Shown here piece by piece: positions 45,491 to 56,698 of a stretch of 64,000 nucleotides of DNA. The translations under genes were made by a program, and so were the position numbers. Positions within the stretch are counted from its first letter, which is position 1, and each line of letters begins with the position of its first letter. Source of the stretch: Bathynomus jamesi (taxonomy: Eukaryota; Arthropoda; Malacostraca; Isopoda; Cirolanidae); the NCBI GenBank assembly GCA_023014485.1, contig JAJOZX010000920.1, positions 79,501 to 143,500 on the forward strand. The letters run 5' to 3'. The notes under the pieces were generated by a model, which searched no databases, was not told where the DNA came from, and saw only the letters and a program-made list of their open reading frames with translations.

Positions 45491-46260
45491 TTGGAGCTTG
45501 TTAGCTGATCATTCAGGTTGAACAAACGAATGGAAATATATAAGCTAATTATTTTAATTATTTTGTGTGACTTATAGATATGTTTGTACGTACAAATGTT
45601 AGAACTCCCCCGCTTTAAGGAAGGATTATCTAAAAATATGAGATACGTTAATGAGCTCATTGTTAAGGAATTCTCCATCGTATGTGTAGGGGCCCATCCG
45701 AGTTTGGTCGGGAATGACTGATGTACTTCTTATATATAGAGAGAATGTTAAAATTATGTACTGTGCCGTAATTTTGCCCATATGAATTCAGAGTCTCAAG
45801 CTTGGTATTTCTTTGGGTTTGTTATTCTTGCATTCAATCATTAAGATTTGTCAGTAACCATGTTGTAGAACCTCACCGCTCTGTAAATTGCATCTCCAGT
45901 TTTTATTGCCACAATAATGATAATGACTCTGGTGTCATAGGCAAAACTGGATGTACGTTCTTTCTCAAAAATATTTATTTGCCCATTGTACAGTCGACTC
46001 GAAGAAAACTAGTTTCATACACTGTATTCCATTATTGAAATAAAAGCTAAAACTATTTTTATGCTGATGTAATTTAAAGGCTAAAATTTTAAAGAATTTT
46101 TTTGAAATGTAGAAAATCCATTTGGGGTTTTGGGACAATTCATTTTTATTTTGTGACTTGAGTGTGTACAAAACATTGGCATTCTAGACGCAGCAAAGAT
46201 TTACACGTTTCTACAAAAATCTCGGTTTCATCATCCTTACAAAGAGGAGTACAAACCCTT

Positions 46261-46266
<6 letters not shown>
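45491..46266. other. no recognisable feature
   Basis: AT-rich; no gene supported. Confidence 0.4.

Positions 46267-46324
<58 letters not shown>
46267..46324. repeat. (TA)n, left flank of TIR element
   Basis: 58 bp of TA. Confidence 0.95.
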
Positions 46325-46327
<3 letters not shown>

Positions 46328-46773
46328 GGTTATGACTTTTTAATTTTTTGTTATAAATATTGTTTCCTGTATCATCAATCGATGAACTTTTGCTTGAAAA
46401 CAATAAAAAAGGGCCTAATTCTTCAGAATTAAAAAAAAAATGTCACCCCGAAAGCAAATATAGTATATTAGTATATTCGAGACAGCTGCATTGCACCATT
46501 CTAGATTGGTTACCTGATGATTATCATAATTGTCCAATATCTTGCAACAATACCGAAAAGCACTAAATACTCTGGAAAATCACTGGAACAGAGACCCATC
46601 TGCAATAGCTATACCAAGGAGCAACCAATATTTATTATTTTATTAATTTTTTATTTTTTATTTTGGGGTGAAGTTTTTTCAAAATATATCGAAAAAACTG
46701 TTATTTTCATTGTCAGGGGGCAAAAGTTCATCGACTTATGATACAGGAACATGGTTATAAAAATGTCATAACC

Positions 46774-46776
<3 letters not shown>
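46325..46776. mobile_element. non-autonomous TIR element, TAGGG ends, in (AT)n (452 bp)
   Basis: The ends are TAGGGTTATGAC and GTCATAACCCTA; homology of the arms continues, with gaps, through CCTGTATCAT and GATGAACTTTTGC. It is flanked by ATATATAT on both sides (46317-46324, 46777-46784). No coding. The ends resemble those at 12430 and 51100. Confidence 0.85.

Positions 46777-46850
<74 letters not shown>
46777..46850. repeat. (TA)n, right flank of TIR element
   Basis: 74 bp of TA with one slip. Confidence 0.95.
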
Positions 46851-46851
<1 letters not shown>

Positions 46852-47040
46852 TATGGCCTTTTTGAAAATGGGCATTACAATGCTGGTCACTTTGGCAAAA
46901 TAACTGGTAATCCTGCCGGCCATTTTGCATATACCTTCGAAGCTGTGTCGAACTGGACATTGAATGCCCGGTTAGGTCCTGTCCGCCCTTCACGATTGGT
47001 TAGGTTAAGTCGTGATATTTTTGTTTAACGAAAATATGTT
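46851..47040. repeat. relative of the long-TIR element with GGCC/TTTTGCA units
   Basis: Contains GGCCATTTTGCAT, then TGAATGCCCGGTTAGGTC and CGATTGGTTAGGTTAAG. The same order occurs inverted at 48100-48345. Confidence 0.7.
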
Positions 47041-47690
47041 ATAATGTTTCAGACCAACAAAGACCCTAGGATCCACTCATGGCTGGTCTACCTAACTGTG
47101 TTCGTAATTGTGTATTGTGCATGTCCTCCGTGGTGGCGGAAGGGATCTACAATTTTACGTGGGTTCCGAACCACAAGAACATAAGAAATTTTTATAGTGG
47201 GCACACTAGGGACCACTTCGGCCCATCGAGGTGGTTCTACTATGTAAAAACTGCCTGTACATTGGCAACGACCAATTTTTACAAAACTAAATAATTATCA
47301 ATTTAAAACTAATTAATTATTAATTTAAAGCTAAAGATAGAATCTCTAGATCCAGAGGATCAAGTCATAATAGACTACTATCCGCAAATATGTTACACAC
47401 TATATCTATTTATAACCGACATGCAAATATATCAGATCCAAAGAATCCAGTCAATTTCATTACGGTATCCATCAATACCAGTATACCTTGCCAACCAAAA
47501 ATAAGTCACGGTCCATATCAATTGCGGACCAAGTCACAATTTACAACCTTATACATTACAATATATATACTTAGGAGGAAAAGTGTAGGTGTGGCTGTAA
47601 AGACTGTACAGTAATGTAGAAATGTGTGCGCACCCATTTTGGGTCTCCCATTTAAAGGTGTTTGTGGGGCAAGTGAAGATCATGAGTTTT
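47041..47690. other. no recognisable gene
   Basis: Contains CAAGAACATAAGAAATTTTT and GGGACCACTTCGGCCCATCG, which recall LINE untranslated regions, but no protein is supported. Confidence 0.35.
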
Positions 47691-48125
47691 TCAATACCTC
47701 ATAGTACTATGGCGGGCACCGCTCGGCAGAGGAATCTCTTTAAATGGGGTGTGTAAGGACAGAGAGTATCCCCTAACCCAAGATACTGCCTCCCTATATC
47801 CCACAACACTTGTAAAACTATGTTTTCTTAAATTTGTTCTACATCTTGGCTTAAATAATTTCATACTATGACCTCTAGTCTGGTTATTGTGATCTTTAAT
47901 GAAAAGAGAATTAAAATCTATCTTATCCAACCCTTAATTTTACTACCTTTAAACTATACCCAATCTATCAACATATGCGTCTAATCGATTTTTAAACATG
48001 TTTATAGACGTGCTACTAATTACTTCTACTGGCAAATTATTCCAGCTATTTACTATTCTATGCGTAAAAAAGTTTTTGGCAACTGCTGTCTCGAACCTTC
48101 TACTTATCACAACTTAACCAATCGT
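47691..48125 (-). pseudogene. two CR1-like LINE C-terminal fragments in the wrong order
   Basis: Minus strand: 48125-47970 reads FETAVAKNFFTHRIVNSW, NNLPVEVISSTSINMFKNRL, the very end of a CR1-like reverse transcriptase. Downstream, 47930-47810 reads KIDFNSLFIKDHNNQTRGHS and FKPRCRTNLRKHSFTS, which normally lies before that end. They are therefore two fragments or a rearranged one. Both end in unrecognised sequence. Confidence 0.65.
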
Positions 48126-48345
48126 GAAGGGCGGACAGTTGACCTAACTGGGTATTCAATAATTTGAATTTCAATAATTTCAATAATTTAATTTCAATCG
48201 AACTGGATTGAATCTCTTAACTGAAGTTCTGCCATTTTGCAAAATGGCCAATATGTCGGCCTGTTTGCAAAGTGGCCTGGCATGTAATGCCATTCTGCAA
48301 AAAGGCCGGCATTTTGGTTCTTTTGCAAAATGGCCTTAATATTCT
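48100..48345. repeat. inverted relative of the 46.85-kb repeat
   Basis: Has ACAACTTAACCAATCGTGAA and four spaced units of the TTTGCAAAATGGCC type between 48235 and 48337. Confidence 0.7.
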
Positions 48346-48435
48346 GGTGGAATGCGCCGGAATGGCGTTCCTATATCTTTATTTTGAACATACAGATGAA
48401 AATGTGATGGCTTTATTTTCATTTCGATTTTATAT

Positions 48436-48436
<1 letters not shown>

Positions 48437-48494
<58 letters not shown>
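48437..48494. repeat. (TA)n microsatellite
   Basis: About 58 bp of TA. Confidence 0.95.
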
Positions 48495-48495
<1 letters not shown>

Positions 48496-49239
48496 CACAA
48501 ACGTACAATACAAAATGGTCGACTGATAAGATAAAATTAATATATCAATAACAATTGTCACATGAGTAAAGGAAACGTTTTGATAACATATCATGTTGTT
48601 CATCTGGAATGGCTTCGATCAAAGCCTTTTTAATATGATTTAAATTAACCATACCTAACCTAACGTAACCTAACCTACAGGAAAATTATTAATAATATCT
48701 CGTTGGTCATTTGAGTATACACTCCAAAGTAATGTCAGACTTACCGTAAACACAAGGTCGTTTGTTACCGTTTTTCACCGTTAAATCGCGACCCGTTTGA
48801 AACCAATTAGAGCCGTTTACATATTTATCGGCAAAAATTCAGGGTTTTAAAATGTGTCTAATGCATTAATCGCTATTCAGCGACAAAAAGTTTTAAAAAA
48901 TTTCAAACCCCGATTGCTGCTGATTAATACCTAAACAGCTACAACGGTTTTAAATGCGTGTATTTGAAAAGTTAACAGTTCTTAGCAGTCGTCCTTTTAG
49001 GGTTAAGAGGGGCACGATTCAACGATGAAAACGGCAAAAAAATGGCCGTGTGGTTATGGCCTTGAAACTTGCTATTTCAGTTTCAATTTAAGTGTAGGAA
49101 ACTACGACTTAGTTTTTACAATTCAGTTCTCGACACTTCTTAAACCAAAAAAAGAATGTACGTGCTAAATTATCCAAATGATACGCGACGTGCATCGTAA
49201 ATTTTGTCTAGTGAAATTGCTCTTAGAAACAGCCAGGAG
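48495..49239. other. no gene; short telomere-like tract
   Basis: ACCTAACCTAACGTAACCTAACC is at 48651-48677. No other feature. Confidence 0.45.
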
Positions 49240-49415
49240 TCTCATTTCCCCATAATGTAAGGGTGAGGGGCCCGAGGGTTACCTTCAGTCCGAGCAATGA
49301 CAGTGTAAACGGCCAACTCGGCAAAACCAAGGAGCCAAACAGGCGGGAGCGAACCAGAGCCTCGCCACTCAGAGTCTGCCACCATAACCACTGAACTACC
49401 AGACACCCCCCTTTG
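49240..49415 (-). repeat. third tRNA-derived SINE (SINE3)
   Basis: On the minus strand GTGTCTGGTAGTTCAGTGGT (A-box region) and GGCTCTGGTTCGCTCCCGCC (B-box region) are spaced as in a tRNA, followed by TTGGCTCCTTGGTTTTGCCG. It differs from SINE1 and SINE2. Confidence 0.6.
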
Positions 49416-50289
49416 AAACATATTCATTAAAAATAGACACTTTGAAACGTCAGTAACTTTTTATGCAAATTTGATTGAGATTAATAAATATATCGAGTGA
49501 ACTAACTTTAATTCTTGACAGTTCCTTCTTCTCGACAATGACAAATGTTCATGACGTAAAATTTTTTAGCTTAATATTAGGTTAGTTTGCGGTTGCTATA
49601 TATATACATAAATAAACTTAGAATTTAAGTGCAGCTTTAAAAATTTTGACACAAGCTGGCCTCGGATGTGAAGCTCAAAATTTTTATATTGATTTCTTTG
49701 ACTAGATTTCACACAAATGCATGAAATTTTGTAGAAGCGTGGAGGGACGAGGTTAATCTTTAAAACTCTGCTTAGACCTAGTTTCATTAGAATTTATTTT
49801 ATTTGCCACTATACTTTCTTGTTTGTTAATTTCTAGGACCCAAAGTTACTGGATAAGCTTTTTTAATTTTTATCCTGAATTTCTTAACAATACAGAACTA
49901 TCTAAACTATTTTTGCCTACAAATAATACCCTTTCCATTGTGCCGTGTGTCCAGCATGGCCTTGGTCTTTCATCACTAATCAGTACATCTCCCACCTTAA
50001 TACACTTAGGAATGGAGCCTTTTACATTGCATAGCAGATAATGATAATACATATACAGTATACGTATTCTAAGGCGTAGTAGGCTAACCTAGGAAAATCG
50101 AAGACAACTTAAGCCCTATTGTAGGCCGGACCAACCAACCCATTTAAAATAAAAAAATAAAAAAATAATTCAGTTAAATGAGACTTCTTTTCAAGTATAA
50201 AAGCCATGAATTTAAATCTTCAAGTAAAAATTTATTTACAGAATCACAAAAGCAGTCTTCATAGCTTACGCGACTAAAGTTTCAGCAGT
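49416..50289. other. no recognisable feature
   Basis: No gene supported. Confidence 0.4.
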
Positions 50290-50631
50290 TCATAATACAG
50301 TACTTTTCTCCAAGTTTAGAATACTGCATCCAAGCCCGGTCACCTCACCATAAACACGATATTATAGATCTGCTTGAAGGTGTGCAACGTAGGGCAACCA
50401 AGCTTATGCCTAGCTTAAGAAGGTTGGAATATAGTGAAAGATTAAAGGAATGAGATATGATACAGATGTTCAAAATGTTTTCAAGTTTGGACAATATAGA
50501 TGTAAGCGGCTCTTTCTTAGAGGCTGATGGAAAAACTCGAAAGGGTATAATAAGAAAATTAGAAAACAGACTTGCAGAGTGGATCTACGAAAATACTTTT
50601 CCCGTCATAGAACAGTAGATATTTTGGAGCA
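50290..50631 (+). pseudogene. CR1-like LINE reverse transcriptase fragment
   Basis: Shifting frames give LEGVQRRATKLMPSLRRLEY, SERLKE, MFKMFSSLDNIDVSGSFLEA and CRVDLRKYFSRHRTVDI, the distal part of a CR1-like reverse transcriptase. It lacks the catalytic motif and is broken by at least two frameshifts and a stop. Confidence 0.68.
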
Positions 50632-50678
50632 AGTGTAGTTTATGTCCCCCTGACGCAAAAGGGGACACAAACTACACT
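50632..50678. repeat. hairpin, 18-bp arms
   Basis: AGTGTAGTTTATGTCCCC and GGGGACACAAACTACACT pair with one mismatch around CTGACGCAAAA. It sits right at the end of the LINE fragment. Confidence 0.85.
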
Positions 50679-50721
50679 AGGTCAAAGTGTCTTAAGGAGA
50701 CATTTTTCAAATGAATCCATC

Positions 50722-50776
50722 AAATAAAACGTTAAAAACTAACGAAAATATTACGACTTAATCTAACCAATCGTCA
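50722..50776. repeat. fragment of the long-TIR element family
   Basis: ACTAACGAAAATATTACGAC and TTAATCTAACCAATCGTC match the arm at 13290-13335. Confidence 0.6.
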
Positions 50777-50782
50777 ATTTCT

Positions 50783-50799
50783 ATATATATATATATACA

Positions 50800-50861
<62 letters not shown>

Positions 50862-50880
50862 TATATATATATAATATATA
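50783..50880. repeat. (TA)n microsatellite
   Basis: About 98 bp of interrupted TA. Confidence 0.95.
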
Positions 50881-50920
50881 TGGGATGAATTTCACAATAA
50901 AACACGTGAAATGAATAAAT

Positions 50921-51002
50921 GCTGCAAACCTACAAGGAAAAAGAAAAACGATTCCACGAAAGGCCTTGGAATCGTTTTTCTTTTTCCTTGTGGGTTTGCA
51001 GC
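50921..51002. repeat. near-perfect hairpin, 36-bp arms
   Basis: Arms starting GCTGCAAACCTACAAGG and ending CCTTGTGGGTTTGCAGC enclose CGAAAGGCCT. Confidence 0.92.
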
Positions 51003-51067
51003 ATATATATATATGATGAATAAAACCACGAAGGAAAGGAAACACAAAATGGTGCTCAAGCGCTTTC

Positions 51068-51071
<4 letters not shown>

Positions 51072-51099
<28 letters not shown>
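51072..51099. repeat. (TA)n, left flank of the 51.1-kb transposon
   Basis: 28 bp of TA. Confidence 0.95.
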
Positions 51100-51103
<4 letters not shown>

Positions 51104-54055
51104 CCGTTTCACGATTATATGGTAATTTTTCAAATTGAATTTTGATAAACGCACACACTTTTATTTTTTTATATAAAGGAAGAAAAACAAATAGACAAAA
51201 TATTATTTTATTTGAATGATAAAAAGGCACCCCTCAGATGGCACTTCTTTTACATTAATGGATAATTAGAGCAAATATATGACTGAACGAAAAATATGTT
51301 TTAAAACAAAGCGACTTAAATTCTATTTAAGACATACTGTATATTGATTAAGAATATAAGGATTTCAGTGGCTGAAGGACCTCCTTTCTCTGATTTTCAA
51401 TGATTTGAAAGGCCAGTTGTCTCTCTTCCTCACTCTTTGTGAGCTTCTCATTAAACTCTGTAGCCAGTTTGACTCCTCATTCAGCACAGTCGTTGATTAC
51501 TTTGACTGCCATGACTCGATTACGGTGCTCCTCAATGTCTTCAAGTTTCTTGGGAATTTCTATTTTCAAACACTTGAAGAAGTCTTGTGTTTGAGTTGTG
51601 ACAAAACTGGTAATCTTTAAGTCATTGGGGTTTTGCAACATTCGGGGGTCCACCTTTCTTGCCCTCACTTTTCGAGGAGGCGCGTGGTGAAGGTTGTGGA
51701 GCATTAGAACCTTATCATCTTCAGTCACGAGGTTTGAGAAAAAGCCAAATCCTACAAGATCCTCCTCTTGAGGAGGGCCAACTCATTTGCTGGAGCATCA
51801 ATTCGAACTGGAGATGTATACCAAGCTTGAAGATAAACTGTCACTGAAAAGGCGTTTATTCGTATCAGAGCTTGTTTTTCATGAGGGGTGAGAAGGAATT
51901 GGTTCCTAAATAAGTAAATTTTTAAGGAATAGATGCCCTTTCCCATCCATCTAGCTCTGCTGTAAGCTCCTGGGTAGTGGAATCTGCTATCAGAGCCTTT
52001 ATTTGTTTTAGGCATTGGACAACCAAGGAAGATAAGTGCAAGTTCTAAGTATTCCCTGTAGTCACCTCGAGTGTGGCCCTCTTGAAGTTTGGAGTTGATG
52101 AAAGAAATAAGCTTGTCTCTGTGTTTCAAGATCCAATGATCTAAAGATTCTGAGGTGAGATCATTGGGTTCATAGGGCTTGTAATTCTGCTGATCAATGT
52201 TATCCCAACAATCTCTGAATCGATTGAATAAGGGAATTTGTGGACCCGAAGAAGAGAAAAACATGTCAAAAACTGCAGTGATAAGAAGCTCGTGGATATG
52301 GTGGCGGCATGCCAGAAAAAGGAGTGATCTCTGAAGGGCCTTTTGGATGATGGTACTTGGTACAAGCCCCAGCATGGATACCTTTATTGCTTGCAGTAGT
52401 ATCAAAACAAAGGCCTGCTACCCACTCATTTACTTGTGGCCATTGCTTCAAGACATCTAAAACTGCTCTCCCCATTTCTTCTCCCGTTCCAGAAATAAGC
52501 TTTGGAATAGACAGTAATTTTTCTAATTCGCCTGCACCAGTCACAACAATGGGCATTACATCAATCTTACCCCCATGCATGGATGGAAGAAGCTTTTCAT
52601 CAAAATGAATTATTAAAGGGGTATTTGGTTGGAAACTGGCTTTAATGTCTTCTCCCATCTGCATCCGTGTTGATCGCCGAGACCTGTAGATAGAGGATGA
52701 TGAAAGTGTGATCTCTTCAATTTCCACTCCAGCAGCTGAAAGGGCAGGTGCCACAATGTGCATAGCAGCTCTTGCAGATGTTCCAGTGCGGTCCAGAGCA
52801 GCCAAGAACTTTTTATCCCTAACAATTACACCTGGTTCAAGCTTCTCCTTTTTTGAAGATGATGATGAGAGTGCTCTGTAGAACAATTCATCACCAGATG
52901 ATTCTTCACTTCCTCCTGAACCGGAATTTTCACATTGGTTGAGATCCACAACCTTTGTCAATTGCCTCATTTCTTCCTTTGATTTCCTGCGAAGTTTTTC
53001 CATTCTTTCCATGCTTATCTGTCGTGCTTTTGCCTTTCTTGAAAACTCCTTGTCTTCTGGACCCATAATCATTTTCCGATCGTTCCTTTGATCCTTAAGA
53101 AAATCTTTATCCTCCTGCAATTTTATTTCTGTTTCCACTTCTGAATGAGCTACATCGAAAAGCTTCTTTAAGCTGGTGACAAATTCTGCTTCATTCTTCT
53201 CTTGGGTAGGAGTTCGTCGAGTTCGGTTCTTGACCAGCCCTTCATGCTTATTGTAAAGCCTTTTAAGCTTTGAGACAATATAAGGCTTGTGGGATGTAAT
53301 TAAGGAGGCTTTTTCCCACATAGCAATAACTTCGTTGGCTACAGTTGCGCAAGCTACAGAGACATTTTGCTTTCCCACCTTAATGTGATAAAAAAGACGT
53401 TTAAGGACATCACTGTTAGTTGGAAGCTGCTTCTCAGAAAAACCCTCTTCCAGCACTTGTCCGACCAACCAGACTTCACACTTGTTTCTGGTTTTTGCCA
53501 TAATTCTGAGGGAAAAAGTTTTACCACCTGTTAGTCTTAATAATAATATAATATAATCATTAATCACTCGCCTAAATTATATTATGACTTGATTACTGTA
53601 AGAAAGTTGTAAAGTAACATGAAGTAACCTTTCTAGAACAGTAAACTTGTGAAAATATCAGTAATTATAGATGAAAAAGCAAATAAAACATCATATAATC
53701 CATAAAGGGAAAAAATGGAAATTCTAGAATAGTTATCCTGAAGGAAGAATTTTCTAGAATTCTCTCTAAAGAATATAGGGGGGTTACTGGACCATTCCTG
53801 AAAATGACCTACTTATCTTCCAATTTTATTTATGAATTTTATATACCAAATTTAAGAGGACATCACAAAATAAATAAATATATTTGCCAGAAAAATGAAA
53901 ATTTTCTCATGAGGGGTAAAATAGATATGCATTGAGGGGTGGGATAACAATAAGCTCTTGTCTTAATATTTTGCAAGAAGTCTTTATTCATGACATTACT
54001 TTTTTAGTATGTGTGCGTTGAGCCATCATAAATTTCGATTTTTCGAAACGGCCTA
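51100..54055 (-). mobile_element. DNA transposon with unrecognised spliced transposase (2956 bp)
   Basis: The ends are TAGACCGTTTC and GAAACGGCCTA. A second matching block (AACGCACACA with ACTTTT-like sequence) lies about 65 bp inside the left end and about 45 bp inside the right one. (AT)n flanks both sides, and ATATATAT at 51092-51099 and 54056-54063 fits an 8-bp duplication. A single large minus-strand gene fills most of it. The TAGRCC/TAGGG terminus and target length fit hAT-like transposons, but the protein lacks the usual BED and SAERxFS blocks. Confidence 0.8.
51350..53501 (-). pseudogene. transposase-like protein of the 51.1-kb element (~715 aa, lightly broken)
   Basis: The start is MAKTRNKCEVWLVGQVLEEG at 53501. 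Five bases upstream ends a good splice acceptor (CTTTTTCCCTCAG) with a CTAAC branch-point-like site about 25 nt before it, so a 5' UTR intron is likely. The first third is basic and Lys/Glu-rich, with a Ser-rich acidic linker (SGSGGSEESSGDELF). The putative catalytic core has FLAALDRTGTSARAAMHIVA, LIIHFDEKLLPSMHGGKIDV, KLISGTGEEMG, GLCFDTTASNKGIHAGACT and LLFLACRHHIHELLITAVF, reminiscent of an RNase H-like DDE fold with a Cys/His motif. The C terminus has AVKVINDCAE and EFNEKLTKSEEERQLAFQII. Breaks: a frameshift near 52365, a stop plus frameshift near 51750, and a TGA after NDCAE (51476), probably a CGA change. I cannot name the family. Confidence 0.75.
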
Positions 54056-54057
54056 AT

Positions 54058-54134
<77 letters not shown>
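54056..54134. repeat. (TA)n, right flank of the 51.1-kb transposon
   Basis: 79 bp of interrupted TA. Confidence 0.95.
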
Positions 54135-54135
<1 letters not shown>

Positions 54136-55517
54136 CTTAAAGGTTATTGACAACGCTTCTGAAATGTTGACAAGACTTCGCATTTTATGAAGAAGGAAAT
54201 TAGCTCATCGAATTTATTCATGTTTATACAAATACAGTTTTGTTATTTTTTTTTAAAGTGTGGGGGGGGGGGGGGGAGAACTGATGGTACTATTTATTTA
54301 TTCAGAATAGGCTTGTTAGCTTCTTCGATCCGTATTTTGTTATTTTAAATAGTGTTGAAGTTTGGTGAACACTTTTTGTGCCGAGCTTTTTAATTGATTG
54401 CGAAGTTTTTAAAATCGTTAATTATAAATTTTAATTAGTTTTACGATTTTGTCGATGTTTCGAGAACCATTTTTCAAAGGTGATTTACGAATAGGAGATT
54501 ATCTTATTTTATTAAGCGCCTACTAATTAGCGTCGAAGGACGAGAGAACTTCTTTTGGGTCGGTCGCACTTTCCTTACTTATCGTCTCGCCTCATTCCGT
54601 TCCTCGATTGCTGCGATCTTATCAATTACCTCGTATACGATTGTAAGGTCTTCATTGTTGGCCCCGCGCGGCGCGCCTCCTTTGAGTCATTCTTTTGAAA
54701 GAGTTTCTGGGGAGGCTTCTCCAGCGCGTTCCCATCGGCGTTGCTACGGCACGATGCCGCCTTGTCAGGGCACTGCAATGAAGTTCTAATTCAGATGGTA
54801 ATTACAAGATGTTATCGCAGTGCCTGCTTGCAGCCGCCGACCGCTCTCTCTCTTGATGGCACCGATTACGACCATTCCGATAACCGAGTTAAGAACTCCG
54901 GAGACTCCGTCGTTAGGAAAGAGGTCAGAAGGTGATCTTACTCGTAGATCCTCGCCTTTATTTATATTTTTTTTTAAATTGTGAATGTTCACAGGTCGTT
55001 AATGTTATTTAGGAATTTCATTCTATTCATTGAAAGTTCAATTGTTTCTCTACCCGAGTTAAATTTCTTTGATTTGACGTTGTACGTCGTCATATATTTG
55101 GTTTTAACGAAGCAAATACGCTTAAGTTGAATGTTACTCCGTAAAAGTAGCGAAGAATTTCCGTAACATACAAATATTTTTATGAAATATAATCCTTTAC
55201 TAAGTGACTCGAAGTAATCCCAATAAGAAATTCATTCTTTTTAATATGCAAAAAGTTTTTTCTTTTGAATTGAAACGCAAAATATGCGTTCTTAAAACAA
55301 TTTGGGTTACGTGGCTTATCGGTCAAATTCTTACGCTTTTACCAACTTATTTTATTCACATCCTGAATAAAACTATTTTCTTACTTTACATAATTATGCA
55401 TACATTATAAGAGTGAATAAAGGGGGGATGAATGAATTCTGAGATTAATTTTTTGTATCTTTTCATTAAAGAAGAATTACCGTAATTTAAAATTTTATAT
55501 AGATATATATGTAGATA
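54135..55517. other. no gene; one G run
   Basis: A pure run of 14 G is near 54264. No supported gene or repeat otherwise. Confidence 0.45.
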
Positions 55518-55519
55518 TA

Positions 55520-56092
55520 CCGGGTGTCCGAGAATTATCTGTACAAGTTTTGGCTGTTATTAAAAGTCAACCATGAAGTGTAGAAATTCCAGTGTTGTCC
55601 CATTTTACAGAGAAACTCATTAAGTTTTTTGTGATAACAAGTTTTGACAAGTTTTTTCTTTTTTGTACGCGGGTGACAGACATTGATGATTTGAAAGCAA
55701 GAATCACAGCTGCTATTGAGCGAATTGATGTGGATATGCTGCAGCGTACATGGCAACATTTGGATTATCGATTGGATGTTTTGCGAATCACTGATGGTGC
55801 ACATATCGAATGTTTGTAAAACGTTACTTTAATAAAAGAAACTTTTGAAAATACAGATTCTAAATAATCTTGTTTAAGAATTTTACGTGTGTTATCAAGA
55901 ATTTTATTAAAAGATGAAATTGTACAGATAATGTTCGGACACACTGGAATTTCTAAAAAACTTGTCAAAACTTGGTATCAGAAAAAACTTAATGAGATTC
56001 TCTGTAAAATGGGACAACACTGGAATTTCTACACTTCATGGTTGACTTTTAATAACAGCCAAAACTTGTACAGATAATTCTCGGACACCCTG
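55520..56092 (+). mobile_element. mariner-type deletion derivative (573 bp)
   Basis: The ends are CCGGGTGTCCGAGAATTATC and GATAATTCTCGGACACCCTG, flanked by TA on each side. Arms are about 150 bp. Between them the frame at 55673-55819 holds only the transposase C terminus (DIDDLKARITAAIERIDVDM, RLDVLRITDGAHIECL), with a TAA stop at 55817-55819. It resembles the protein at 32.4 kb. No catalytic residue is left. Confidence 0.88.
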
Positions 56093-56107
56093 TAGATATA
56101 TTATATA

Positions 56108-56153
56108 TCACACACACACACACACACACACACACCGTATATGTGTGTGTGTA
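56108..56153. repeat. (CA)n / (TG)n microsatellite
   Basis: Short CA and TG runs around CCGTATA. Confidence 0.9.
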
Positions 56154-56609
56154 TTTGTTTGTGTTTATATATATATTTATATTATAATTTTTATAATTTC
56201 ATTTAAATAGATGTTTTCTTTTAAAAAGAAAAGCTTGTCGAAAATAGTTGTCATTAGGGAAATGAGATGCGTGAGTAGTTAGTTAGTTTTCTCTTGGATT
56301 CACATTTCAGGGCTAACTGCCTCTCCAGAAAGTATTTAGAAGGAGAATTTTTTCCGTAAACACGTTTCAGAATATGGTAATTAAAATGTCGTTTGTTTTG
56401 AAAACCGCAGATTCATTTCGTTTGTTAATGACAGTCGCCGAGGTTCAATTTGTTTTAATATATTTTTCTTTCGTGGTATTGTGTCGTGTCAGACGGTCGG
56501 CTCGGTTGACTTATTCAAAGTAAATATGTAATTAGGCCTACCTCGGCTCCTTCCTCTGCCAAATTAGCCGGTGTCCTCCCGCATCTGCCTAATGAGCAGC
56601 CTATATATA
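56154..56609. other. no recognisable feature
   Basis: No gene supported. Confidence 0.4.
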
Positions 56610-56629
56610 CACACCACACACACACACAC

Positions 56630-56696
<67 letters not shown>
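56610..56696. repeat. (CA)n(TA)n microsatellite
   Basis: CA run then about 65 bp of TA. Confidence 0.95.
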
Positions 56697-56698
<2 letters not shown>

